Positions 34,562 through 42,911 of a stretch of 64,000 nucleotides of DNA are shown in pieces. Location of the stretch: NCBI RefSeq assembly GCF_030506285.1, contig NZ_CP119422.1, positions 4,637,501 to 4,701,500 on the forward strand, written 5' to 3'. A program made the position numbers and the translations under genes. Each line of letters begins with the position of its first letter. Position 1 is the stretch's first letter. This DNA is from Catalinimonas niigatensis (lineage in GTDB: Bacteria > Bacteroidota > Bacteroidia > Cytophagales > Cyclobacteriaceae). Under the pieces are notes generated by a model that was not told where the DNA came from, did not search any database, and worked only from the letters and a program-made list of their open reading frames with translations.

Positions 34562-36655
34562 CTAATAGAATTTGTAGCGTTCATCTTCGATATCTGAAAA
34601 TTCACGGACAGCTTCAGCGATGTTAAAACCACTGCGTTGGTTAGCCTGCTGCTGTAATTGCTCTTTATAACTTGCATAATCAGCAATTTCAGGAGCCTGG
34701 GTTATTGCTTCCAACTGGATCATCACCACGCCATTCTCTCCCTGTACAGGCTCAGATACCTGACCTTCTTTGAGCGCGAAAGCTTTTCCGATGGCCTTAG
34801 GAGCAAAACCTACATTAGGTAAGGTATTGCTGCTCATCTTCAAGTCGCTGCTTGAATATACATTGGCATCTGTACCAAAAGCACTGGCGATTTCATCCAG
34901 CGAACCGGTTAAACCTTTTAATTTATTAGCAATCTGCTCGCCTTTCTTTTCTGCTCTTACTTTGGTAGCTACCTCATCCCTTACAGATTCTAGCGGAGCT
35001 GTTCCTGCTTCTGTCTTACCGGTAAGCACAGCAACTACATAAGCATCGTCCAGTTCAAATACAGGAGATAATTCTCCCATCTCAGCATCATTATAAGCCC
35101 AACGTACAATCTGACGGGCATCACCCAAGTCACGTATGGTTTGCGCAGAGCTACTGATATTTTCCGCAGTTTGCACATTTAGTGAATTCTCTTGTGCCTT
35201 GGTATTAAAATCTTCTGCATCACTGATGGTGCTGGCAAAGTAATCCGCATTACGATAGGCCTGATCACGGGTAGCATCGCTGGGATACAACTCTCTTACG
35301 ACAGAAGCAATTTTGTAAACCTGATCAGTAGGCGCTTCTGTAACATTGATGATATGGTAGCCATAATCAGATTTAACAAGCTTTCTAATCAGGCCTGCTT
35401 CATTTTGAGAAAAGATAGCCTCTTCAAACTCGGCCACCATGCGTCCTTCGGGAAACCAACCCAGGTCACCACCGCGGGAAGCAGTGACATCCTCACTATT
35501 CTGACGGGCCATCTCAGCAAAGTCGGCACCATTAATCAATTGGTTGAGTACATTTTGAGCTTTGCTTCTGGCTTCAGCCTCCTCCACATTTTCGGTCTTG
35601 AAAAGTATATGACTGGCTTTAGCATAAGATACAGTATCTTCAGTTGCCGCAGAAACTTTATATAAGGTATAGGCTCCATTATTTGTATAAGGTCCATAAA
35701 CTTCACCTTCCTGTAGATCAACGTCCTGAAGCTGAGCAGGTAGTTGCCCAGGAGCATAAGTGCTGTAAGCCTGCCCCGCACCATCAGTATTGATGGTAGC
35801 AAAGGATGAATCATTGGCAGCACTGACAAAATTATTTTTTAGCTGGTCAATTTCCTCCATAAAATAGGTTGAGTCTTCAGCAGAAGGAGCCACAGAGAAA
35901 GAAACATAACGAATACTACGGCCTTGTTCTACTTTAAAATCTTTTTTGTGATTGTCAAGGTAGCTTTGCAACTGTGCATCGGTTACATCAATGGCAGTGT
36001 CACTGATCGCATAAAAAGGAACATATAAATATTTCACTTCAGCTACGGTGTTCTCAGCAATGTATTGCTGCTGCGCCTCTTGTGTAGTGATATAGTCAGA
36101 GTATGTGATCAGGTTATCGTACTTAATTCTCCTACGCCCGGTTCTCAGGTTATTTTCAAAGACCTGCCAGGCTACCTGCTGTTGTGGCTGTAACTGAGGA
36201 AGGTTTTGTAAATAATTAATGACCTGATCACGGCTGAATTCCCCGGTTTCAGGATTGGTAAACGCCTGACGGATTTCGGGAGTAATGTTATTTCCCTGTA
36301 CCATATCTACCAGTTCATTTTCAGTAACCCGTATTCCGAGTTCTTCAAACTGCTCGGTAAAGGCAATCTCAGCAATCAACTTATCCCAAGCCTGCTGGCG
36401 AATAGAATTCATTTCATTTTCCGAAGGGTTACGACCTGTATTTACGGAAAAGTTATACTTCATTTCCTCAATCGCCTGCTGATATTCCTGTATTGAGATA
36501 TCTTTTCCGGCTATTTCACCCACTTCGGTCTGTTCACGACCAAAGAAACCCGAGCTGGATGTAAATACATCCGCTGCAATAAATAGGAAAAGACCTAGGG
36601 CTACAAAACCCACAACTAAAGCGGTCTTTTCACGAATCTTACTGATTAATGCCAT
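34562..36655 (-). CDS. SurA/PpiD-type peptidyl-prolyl isomerase, membrane anchored
   Basis: 697 residues with PpiD architecture: a single N-terminal membrane anchor (about 13-34, TALVVGFVALGLFLFIAADVF), then a SurA-N-like helical region (IRQQAWDKLIAEIAFTEQFEELG), a parvulin domain around residues 335-450 (YAKASHILFKTENVEEA ... GGDLGWFPEGRMVAEFEEAIF ... VKSDYGYHIINV), and a C-terminal helical part with a degenerate second parvulin-like block (VAVLTGKTEAGTAPLESVRDEV; ENGVVMIQLEAIT). It should assist folding of outer-membrane and periplasmic proteins from the periplasmic face of the inner membrane. It follows the CNNM gene by 126 bases on the same strand. PpiD is the closest named protein; I leave the symbol empty as the family is broad. 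Confidence 0.88.
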   Translation of the reverse strand: MALISKIREKTALVVGFVALGLFLFIAADVFTSSSGFFGREQTEVGEIAGKDISIQEYQQAIEEMKYNFSVNTGRNPSENEMNSIRQQAWDKLIAEIAFTEQFEELGIRVTENELVDMVQGNNITPEIRQAFTNPETGEFSRDQVINYLQNLPQLQPQQQVAWQVFENNLRTGRRRIKYDNLITYSDYITTQEAQQQYIAENTVAEVKYLYVPFYAISDTAIDVTDAQLQSYLDNHKKDFKVEQGRSIRYVSFSVAPSAEDSTYFMEEIDQLKNNFVSAANDSSFATINTDGAGQAYSTYAPGQLPAQLQDVDLQEGEVYGPYTNNGAYTLYKVSAATEDTVSYAKASHILFKTENVEEAEARSKAQNVLNQLINGADFAEMARQNSEDVTASRGGDLGWFPEGRMVAEFEEAIFSQNEAGLIRKLVKSDYGYHIINVTEAPTDQVYKIASVVRELYPSDATRDQAYRNADYFASTISDAEDFNTKAQENSLNVQTAENISSSAQTIRDLGDARQIVRWAYNDAEMGELSPVFELDDAYVVAVLTGKTEAGTAPLESVRDEVATKVRAEKKGEQIANKLKGLTGSLDEIASAFGTDANVYSSSDLKMSSNTLPNVGFAPKAIGKAFALKEGQVSEPVQGENGVVMIQLEAITQAPEIADYASYKEQLQQQANQRSGFNIAEAVREFSDIEDERYKFY

Positions 36656-36781
36656 TGTATGTTCACTTTATAAAAAGAAGCCTAAAATAAATGGATTCAC
36701 CTCTAATTTCAAAACTCAACGCAGACGGAAAGACAATGATTCCCGTCCGAAACTAACTCTTTTTCAGGAAGATCGACATTT

Positions 36782-38092
36782 TTATGTGTCTTGCCGTTTA
36801 TTGTTCACTGTAACTTTGACATTATCTATGCGATTTTCATGCATAGACATGATGGTGAAGGTAAAAGGGGACAAAGTAATAATATTTCCTGTACTGGGGA
36901 TTTCTCCTGTAAGAGAAAGAATATATCCTCCCAATGTATCATAATCTCCGGAGGGGATCACCCAATTGAATTTTTCGTTAAGATAGTCAATCTCATGACG
37001 TGCGCTGATCAGAAAATTATTTTCATCCAGCTGCATTTCCACCCAGTCTTCTACATCATGTTCATCCTGTATATCTCCGAAAATTTCTTCAATGATGTCT
37101 TCCATACTTACGATTCCAGCTGTGCCTCCAAATTCATCTACTACCAGGGCCAGACTCTTATGCTCGGTGATAAACTGGATCATAAGCTCATTGGCGGGGA
37201 TGGTCTCCGGGACAATAATGATGGGCGTAAGTATCTGAGTGATAGATTCAGGCTTTTTGAAGAGTTCCAGTGAATGGCAATAGCCGATGACTTCGTCTAT
37301 GGATTCTTTATATACAATGATCTTAGAGTGGCCACTTTGCATAAATGCTTCTTTGAGCTCCTGTATGTTATCTTCTATATCAACAGCTACTACCTCAGTT
37401 CGGGGAATCATGCACTCGCGTACTTTTACTGTCTTGAACTCCAGGGCATTGCTGAAAATTTTGGTATCTACCCGTGGGTTTGTCTGTTGGGTAAGACGCT
37501 TGTTGCTTTCCTGCAAGATATCATTACTCAGCGTATTTTTGATATAGTTATTAAGATCAGTAAGCCCAAACACCGGCTTATCTTCACGATACTTAAATCC
37601 TAAAACATATTTGATTACAAACTGCGATATTTTATCAATACCCCAAACAAAGGGGTACATGATATAATAGATGATCGTCATAGGAATGGCAAAGATGGAT
37701 AACAAGCCATTGGGATCAATGAGGAAGGTACTTTTAGGGGTAAATTCTGCCACAATCAGCACGAGTATGGTAGCAAGTATGGTTTGGATAATGAGGATTA
37801 AAATATCGTTATTAATAACCTCCGGTAATTGTGCTACCAGCCAGGGTTCCAGCAGATTGGCCATGAAAATACCATAGAGCACCAACGCAATATTATTCCC
37901 CACCAGGGTAGTTCCTATAAATCGGGAAGGCTTCTGAAGAAAGTGAGATAACAATCTGCCGGAAACTATGCCTTGTTTACGGGCCAGCTCAATCCTTAGC
38001 TTATCAGCAGAGATAAAGGCAATTTCTATTCCTGAGAAGAAAGCAGAAAATAAAAGGCATATAATTACTACGGTAATACTATAATAGTCCAT
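36782..38092 (-). CDS. CNNM/CorC-HlyC family membrane protein with CBS domains
   Basis: 436 residues: an N-terminal CNNM (DUF21) domain of about four membrane helices to residue 170 (YYSITVVIICLLFSAFFSGIEIAF, then FIGTTLVGNNIALVLYGIF and TILATILVLIVAEFTPK), a linker, a CBS pair around residues 205-335 (VKVRECMIPRTEVVAVDIED ... LALVVDEFGGTAGIVSMEDI), and a C-terminal CorC_HlyC domain (GGYILSLTGEIPSTGNII). The conserved FFSGIEIAF and DEFGG motifs are intact. Family members are implicated in magnesium or cobalt export; the Bacteroidota gliding protein GldE is a relative, but I cannot assign GldE here. It is in the lptC-side envelope string. Confidence 0.88.
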   Translation of the reverse strand: MDYYSITVVIICLLFSAFFSGIEIAFISADKLRIELARKQGIVSGRLLSHFLQKPSRFIGTTLVGNNIALVLYGIFMANLLEPWLVAQLPEVINNDILILIIQTILATILVLIVAEFTPKSTFLIDPNGLLSIFAIPMTIIYYIMYPFVWGIDKISQFVIKYVLGFKYREDKPVFGLTDLNNYIKNTLSNDILQESNKRLTQQTNPRVDTKIFSNALEFKTVKVRECMIPRTEVVAVDIEDNIQELKEAFMQSGHSKIIVYKESIDEVIGYCHSLELFKKPESITQILTPIIIVPETIPANELMIQFITEHKSLALVVDEFGGTAGIVSMEDIIEEIFGDIQDEHDVEDWVEMQLDENNFLISARHEIDYLNEKFNWVIPSGDYDTLGGYILSLTGEIPSTGNIITLSPFTFTIMSMHENRIDNVKVTVNNKRQDT

Positions 38093-38158
38093 AAAGAGTC
38101 TCTTCGCGCATACTTTTCAAAAGTAACAAGCCAGAAAAGCAAAAGTATCAGTTTCCTT

Positions 38159-38395
38159 TTACTTTGATCTTCTTTTTTTCTTGTTTTTCTGTTTATTTTC
38201 CTGTTGTCTCTTTTCCTGTTGTTGGTTTCTGCGGCGAATACGGTACCAGAATAATAAAAGTAAGGATAACATGTAGAATACATAGGCATTGGCTACCCCT
38301 TCAGTAATAGTTTCACTACCGATCATGGTTTGATGTACGCCAATAATAAATAGTGCAACACTTAAAGAGAGGAGTATAGCATCCAGTAAACGCAT
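38159..38395 (-). CDS. Small two-helix membrane protein with basic tail
   Basis: 78 residues, starting 3 bases after the lptC stop. It has two hydrophobic segments (AILLSLSVALFIIGVHQTM and ANAYVFYMLSLLLLFWY) and then an extremely basic, Gln-rich tail (RIRRRNQQQEKRQQENKQK...). The spacing to lptC and the consistent membrane pattern argue that it is real, though no named family comes to mind. The position between lptC and the CNNM gene suggests an envelope role. Confidence 0.6.
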   Translation of the reverse strand: MRLLDAILLSLSVALFIIGVHQTMIGSETITEGVANAYVFYMLSLLLLFWYRIRRRNQQQEKRQQENKQKNKKKRRSK

Positions 38396-38398
38396 GTA

Positions 38399-38950
38399 TT
38401 AATTGTTTGGTAGTGTCTGTTCTTCTCCTAATGGAAGTGTTCCCTTGGGCTTAAGAATCTGCCAATTGGTAAAAGACTCATCTGACTTTAATCCTTCACC
38501 CATCAGTACATTCCCATCAGTAGTGATCTCTACATAGCGATCGGTGTGGATTTCTTTTTTATTAGGTTCCCAGTAAAGTACTTCTGTTTCTAGTTTTTCC
38601 CCGGATTTGAAATTCTGGACCACTACATCACCAGTAGCTGTGTATAGATTTTCATTTTTATCAAAGTAACCGTGGTTGGCTCTGATGGAAGCACTTTTAA
38701 TTTCATCATTCTCAAAAAACTCTATATAAATGCCTTCAGGAAACTCTTGGTTATCATTCCCAAATTGGAGTTGCCGATCAGCAGTGAGCCTGACTATTAC
38801 TACAGCAGAATCACTATGGAACAACTCTACGTCAGTAGCTTCCATAATTGGCCCTTCGTATTCTTTGAAGTCATCAGGGCTCTGGCTATCATCTGCACAG
38901 GCAGTGAACATTCCGGCCAGACTTAACACAATGATTATCGCTCTTAACAT
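38399..38950 (-). CDS. lptC: LPS export ABC transporter periplasmic protein LptC
   Basis: 183 residues with lipoprotein signal MLRAIIIVLSLAGMFTAC (Cys 18), unlike proteobacterial LptC, which is held by an uncleaved helix; lipoprotein LptC is usual in Bacteroidota. The mature region shows the LptC/OstA beta-jellyroll pattern: YEGPIMEATDVELFHSDSAVVIVRLTA, FFENDEIKSASIRANHGYFD, NLYTATGDVVVQN, TEVLYWEPNKKEIHTD and MGEGLKSDESFTNWQ. It bridges LPS from the LptBFG ATPase-permease to LptA. The genes for LptB, F, G and A are not in this window. It begins the run lptC - small membrane protein - CNNM - PpiD-like on the minus strand. Confidence 0.88.
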   Translation of the reverse strand: MLRAIIIVLSLAGMFTACADDSQSPDDFKEYEGPIMEATDVELFHSDSAVVIVRLTADRQLQFGNDNQEFPEGIYIEFFENDEIKSASIRANHGYFDKNENLYTATGDVVVQNFKSGEKLETEVLYWEPNKKEIHTDRYVEITTDGNVLMGEGLKSDESFTNWQILKPKGTLPLGEEQTLPNN

Positions 38951-39008
38951 TATTGTTTATATCACAACTTTCAATTATATACAAAATTTATAATCAAATG
39001 GTTGTATG

Positions 39009-39042
39009 AAAAAAGCCATTCCCTCTAAATAGAGAGAATGGC
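39009..39042 (-). terminator. Rho-independent terminator of the secreted TPR gene
   Basis: GCCATTC (39015-39021) pairs with GAATGGC (39036-39042), and CTCT with AGAG inside, with one mismatch. On the minus strand the stem runs into TTTTTT (39009-39014). It is 26 bases after the stop codon of the gene ending at 39068 and separates it from lptC. Confidence 0.85.
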
Positions 39043-39067
39043 TAATGAAGGAATACTCCTTAGGTTT

Positions 39068-40384
39068 TTAATCTCTGGTCTGTATGGTAGCACTTTCACC
39101 AATCCAGCAGCCTACGCTGATCGCATCTCCTACCTTATAGTTGTAAGTAAATACTTCTTCTTTAGAAGGGAACTGAGCTTTAGCCTGAGCCATACCAGAA
39201 GAGTTTCCTGCTTTCTTATACATTTCGTAAGCGGCTAAGAATACAGCACGGTCTTTTACCATATCTTCACCACCTTTGCATTGGTCATAGCTGGAGAAGT
39301 ACATGTTACCTACCATATTATATGCTTTCTCAGCTTGTTCAGGACTTAGAGGCGCTGCTTTTAAAGCATTGGTACGTGCTGATGATTTGTCACCTTCTTT
39401 TTGGCTAATTGAAGCTAAGTCCATGTAAATCTCAGCTTTCTGAGCATCATCGGTAGACAACTCAAGGGCCTTATTAAACCACTTTTTTGCTTCTTCAGTC
39501 TCTTCGCTGCGAAGCTTACGAGAGGCTATCGTCTTGGCTAAACCTGCATTAGGTTCTTTATTGAATGTAGCCTCAGCAGCCTGGGTAAAGAAAGCCTGAT
39601 CAGTACAAGAAGAGGATAGAGATAAGGCAATGATTTTTTTGGCTAAATCAAGATCATCGGGATTAGCTTCCAACTTCGGAACCAATTTTTCTGCGATATA
39701 GTCGCAACTTACTGTAACCGTAGAAGTGAAAATAGCATCTATTTTTTCCTGTTGTTCCTCATACTTATCTGCATTTTTGCCTGCGTCAATGTTATTTTGA
39801 TTGATTGCACTGAGCTGATCATGGATTTCAATTACTTTTTCAGCATCAAATTTTCCTCGCTCATATTGCACTTTTGCAATATTCATGTATGGAGTAACAT
39901 TGTAATAAGCAAATTTGTCACCTGAGATATCAAGTGTATTTTTGTAGATTTCGTGTAACTGGTCATACTTATTCTTGTCGCTGTACATAAACTTCATAGC
40001 GGTACTCGCTTTTCGGTTTAATACATTAACCTCATCGCCAAAGTGCTCGATACGCTGATCGTACATGCCAAGCGCCTTGTCTACATATTCCTGCTTTTTT
40101 TGAGGGTCTTTGGTTTTAGTGGCAAGTTCCTCATATATATCTGCTCCATTGATATAAATGGAGCTATTAAGATTAGGGGCATTTTCAAATAACCAATTCA
40201 AGGGGGGGAGAGCTGCTTCGTAGTTTTTCGCCTTCTTCATGTCAGTATAGAGGACAACCTTCTCTTGAGCAGTTGCCTTGTCTTCGGGCCAATTCCATCC
40301 ATCTTGTGCGTTTACTACTGTAGAAAACGTTGTGAATAGAAGGCAAACCGAAAAGAATAATTTTTGATTCAGCATAAAATTCAT
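39068..40384 (-). CDS. Exported tetratricopeptide-repeat protein
   Basis: The ATG at 40384 (or the one at 40375) directly precedes a signal peptide, MLNQKLFFSVCLLFTTFSTVVNAQ, cleaved after the Ala-Gln site; AAGGAA sits just upstream of 40384. The 438-residue product is helical with TPR-type pairs: NYEAALPPLNWLFENAPNLN, YVDKALGMYDQRIEHFG, EEAKKWFNKALELSTDD, EIYMDLASISQKEGDKSSA. It probably acts as a periplasmic scaffold. It is preceded on the same strand by the barrel gene, and its place before lptC matches a gene order I know from other Bacteroidota. Confidence 0.8.
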   Translation of the reverse strand: MNFMLNQKLFFSVCLLFTTFSTVVNAQDGWNWPEDKATAQEKVVLYTDMKKAKNYEAALPPLNWLFENAPNLNSSIYINGADIYEELATKTKDPQKKQEYVDKALGMYDQRIEHFGDEVNVLNRKASTAMKFMYSDKNKYDQLHEIYKNTLDISGDKFAYYNVTPYMNIAKVQYERGKFDAEKVIEIHDQLSAINQNNIDAGKNADKYEEQQEKIDAIFTSTVTVSCDYIAEKLVPKLEANPDDLDLAKKIIALSLSSSCTDQAFFTQAAEATFNKEPNAGLAKTIASRKLRSEETEEAKKWFNKALELSTDDAQKAEIYMDLASISQKEGDKSSARTNALKAAPLSPEQAEKAYNMVGNMYFSSYDQCKGGEDMVKDRAVFLAAYEMYKKAGNSSGMAQAKAQFPSKEEVFTYNYKVGDAISVGCWIGESATIQTRD

Positions 40385-40738
40385 GATTCCTTCTTTATTG
40401 GTGAATAGATTAATTTTAACATTCAAAGCCATCAATAAAATTCATTGACAGCCAAATCAAAAACAAAAATGTTTATGTAAAGTTGTGATAGGTTGAAAAC
40501 TTTAGGAGTGCTTATGCTAATAAAACATTCCAAAAGTTACACCTACTTTATTGGCGAAAGTACAAAAATAACGCCGAAAGCTTACAAAATCAAAATTTTT
40601 ATCAGGGAAATCACAGAAAAAGTAATTTAACATACCTTGAAAAACCAAATGAAGCTGCTTTGACAATGTACAAGAAAAAAATATTTCAGTTAAGTAACTT
40701 TTACCATGAAAAAAAGTTGGAATAACGCCGAAATTATC
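40385..40738. other. Intergenic region with a direct repeat and a candidate promoter
   Basis: This 354-base AT-rich gap lies between the TPR gene and the barrel gene, both minus. The 13-mer AATAACGCCGAAA occurs twice (40567-40579 and 40721-40733). A candidate minus-strand promoter for the TPR gene is listed separately. No terminator hairpin with a U tract is visible after the barrel gene, and there is no other gene. Confidence 0.5.
40555..40588 (-). promoter_or_regulatory. Candidate promoter of the TPR gene
   Basis: On the minus strand TTTG (40588-40585) is followed after 22 bases by TACTTTCG (40562-40555), one mismatch from TAnnTTTG. Spacing lies in the accepted 17-23 range. The leader would be about 165 bases long. 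Confidence 0.35.
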
Positions 40739-42022
40739 TTAGTCATATTTTCTGCGGATGAACCAACGATCGTTAAAACTGATACCTAAGCCTGCTTTGA
40801 AATAGTTTTCCCTAATCAGATTATTTTCTGTTGTACCTCGAGTTCCTGCTTCAAAAGAAAGGTTAAGACTGGAAAGATTGTTCATAGGCAATGAAAACCC
40901 AAAGGTAAAACCGAGGTCAGCAATTTGTGTGTTGTTAACATTAAAGGGAGTCATGCTATACCGAACACCTGCCCGGTAGGCTACTCTTTTTAAATAGCTG
41001 TTTACAGACGTAACATCGGGGATGATCTGGCCTCCAACAGCTAGCGTATAAGCATTTTGCAAATCATCATTGGTGCGTATTCCATCTTCACTATCTGCTT
41101 GATAAGCTCCAAAATCTCCCCATTGTTGCATACTAAAATCTACGCCAACCATGTATTTAAGGTATTTGTCCAGGGCCAAGCCTATACCTAGTTTTTGGGG
41201 AAGTACTACATTTCCATTTTCATCATGAACAATAGTATCACTACTTACCATTTGTCCCATACCTATCTGGCGATTCTCAAAATTAACATTTCTGGTTGCA
41301 TTGAGCCTGGTTTCAGGCTGATATACCACTCCCAAATTTAAGGTGGCATTATTTCCAGTTTTCAGAGAATAATGCAAAGCTGGTTCCAGGACTATTCCAT
41401 TATAAAAAGTATTCTCATTGTAAGAGGTAACCAGGTTGAGATTATCACCGGTAATAGGAAGAATACTTAGATCGTCAATCACTGACCCAAAGAGGTAAGA
41501 AGTCTTTACTCCTACAGCCAATCCCTTAAATAGCCTGATACCATTAGAGAAATGAATTCTACTCAAACCTCCGCTTCCTTCTTTAGTAAGATTAGCCATA
41601 TCATCGCTAGCAGTGATACGACGTTCTTCAATTTTATAATCGACCTGAGAAAATGGAGATATACCAATGCTCATAGACCAGCGATTATTTATGATAGGAA
41701 AAGCAAACACACCATAGGCAAGACCTCCACTCAGATTAGAGGCAGATTCGTCTCCTTTAGCCATGTCTTTGTATTCTATTTTAAAAGCAGCATCAAAAGC
41801 GCTTAGGCTATTTTGATAAAGCAAGGCTGGATTAACATTATTAATGTGGAGCCCTGAACCGGTGGCAATCCCTAAGCCAGCCATACCAGCATTATGGATA
41901 AGGCCGGGTTCTGTCAGATTCCCCAATCCTTGTGATGAATAAGGGGTTTTATCTGTTTGCGCATGTAAAATACCGGCGCAAGTAAACATTAACAGGCAGG
42001 CGTATAAATATTTACGATACAT
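40739..42022 (-). CDS. Outer-membrane beta-barrel protein
   Basis: 427 residues with a signal peptide MYRKYLYACLLMFTCAGILHAQ. The mature protein opens YSSQGLGNLTEPGLIHNAGMAGLGIAT...NNVNPALLY, the N-terminal style of FadL/PorV-like Bacteroidota barrels, and continues with alternating strands and periplasmic turns (FPIINNRWSMSIGISPFSQVDYKI; GNNATLNLGVVYQPETRL; LGFTFGFSLPMNNLSSLNLSFEAG), ending in an aromatic strand (FNDRWFIRRKYD). The substrate is unknown; hydrophobic-compound transport, by FadL analogy, is only a guess. Its start overlaps the 3' end of coaX by 11 bases, so the two are translationally coupled. Confidence 0.82.
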   Translation of the reverse strand: MYRKYLYACLLMFTCAGILHAQTDKTPYSSQGLGNLTEPGLIHNAGMAGLGIATGSGLHINNVNPALLYQNSLSAFDAAFKIEYKDMAKGDESASNLSGGLAYGVFAFPIINNRWSMSIGISPFSQVDYKIEERRITASDDMANLTKEGSGGLSRIHFSNGIRLFKGLAVGVKTSYLFGSVIDDLSILPITGDNLNLVTSYNENTFYNGIVLEPALHYSLKTGNNATLNLGVVYQPETRLNATRNVNFENRQIGMGQMVSSDTIVHDENGNVVLPQKLGIGLALDKYLKYMVGVDFSMQQWGDFGAYQADSEDGIRTNDDLQNAYTLAVGGQIIPDVTSVNSYLKRVAYRAGVRYSMTPFNVNNTQIADLGFTFGFSLPMNNLSSLNLSFEAGTRGTTENNLIRENYFKAGLGISFNDRWFIRRKYD

Positions 42023-42743
42023 TATGTTCTAAAATTCGGTTGAGTCCAATCAAAATAAGTTCAGGCGCAAAGGTATGGGCTATAGGAATACCTTTTATTA
42101 GCAAAGGCGCGTCACCCCCACATATTACAACCTTCAAATCTCCGAATTTGTCAGCATACATCCGAATCATTTGCGTTATTTCTGCCAGAGTGCCATACAA
42201 AATCCCACTTTGTAATGCAGTATGGGTACTGTAGCCTACCAAGGGTGCTTCTTCCATTTCTTTTTGTGCTATACTGACTAACGGTAAGCGGGCGGTAAAA
42301 GTATGCATTGCTTTACCACGCATTTGTAAACCCGGGGATATACTGCCCCCGTAATAATTTCCCTGTCCATCGGCGATGTCATACGTGATACAGGTACCCG
42401 CATCAATAGCCAGTACAGCTTGTTCCGGAAAAAGCGAGATAGCTCCTGCTACAGCTGCTATACGGTCTGTACCCAGGGTTTTGGGAGTATGGTAGTGATT
42501 CCGGAAAGGCAGGGGAGTAGAAGAATTGAGTAAAATATAATGCTGATGCAGCTCTACTATTTCCCTAATCTCAGAAGACTCAGCAGCTACAGAAGATACC
42601 AGGAGTGCATCAAACTCCTTTTCTCTTATCATCTTCAATACTGTTTCTGCTGACAAGTAATGATAAGTTTGCGCTAAACGGCCTGAAGCAAATAAACCAG
42701 CTTTAGCGTACGAGTTGCCTATGTCAATAACTAAATTTTTCAA
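42012..42743 (-). CDS. coaX: Type III pantothenate kinase
   Basis: Catalyses the first step of coenzyme A synthesis, ATP-dependent phosphorylation of pantothenate. Motifs: N-terminal LVIDIGNSYAKAGLF (phosphate 1), TLGTDRIAAVAGA (pantothenate site, Gly-x-Asp-Arg), LAIDAGTCITYDI (phosphate 2), GGSISPGLQMRGKAMHTFTARLP and VICGGDA. No ATG lies near the start of the conserved region; the TTG at 42743 gives MKNLVIDIGNS and 243 residues, while a TTG at 42776 would add 11 residues. I prefer 42743. It heads the minus-strand envelope run and overlaps the barrel gene by 11 bases. Confidence 0.9.
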   Translation of the reverse strand: MKNLVIDIGNSYAKAGLFASGRLAQTYHYLSAETVLKMIREKEFDALLVSSVAAESSEIREIVELHQHYILLNSSTPLPFRNHYHTPKTLGTDRIAAVAGAISLFPEQAVLAIDAGTCITYDIADGQGNYYGGSISPGLQMRGKAMHTFTARLPLVSIAQKEMEEAPLVGYSTHTALQSGILYGTLAEITQMIRMYADKFGDLKVVICGGDAPLLIKGIPIAHTFAPELILIGLNRILEHNVS

Positions 42744-42792
42744 AAATATGAACGGTTTATCAAATTTAAATTCCAAAACTTTGCGATTATAC

Positions 42793-42800
42793 TATCTTTG
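42793..42800 (+). promoter_or_regulatory. Candidate -7 element for the antiporter gene
   Basis: TATCTTTG fits TAnnTTTG and lies 112 bases before the ATG at 42912. No TTTG is found 17-23 bases upstream, so the -33 part is weak. Confidence 0.3.
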
Positions 42801-42911
42801 CTCATATCTATTTTTAAGTTTAAAGCCTGATATTGTAAAATGATATGAAGCGGGCTTATGGTTTCTCTTTAACCATAAACTTTGTCAAATTACACAAACT
42901 AACCATACTAG

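Noticed and set aside
42744-42776. Upstream TTG start for coaX
   Set aside because: It would add 11 residues ahead of the conserved LVIDIGN start; TTG at 42743 matches the family start better.
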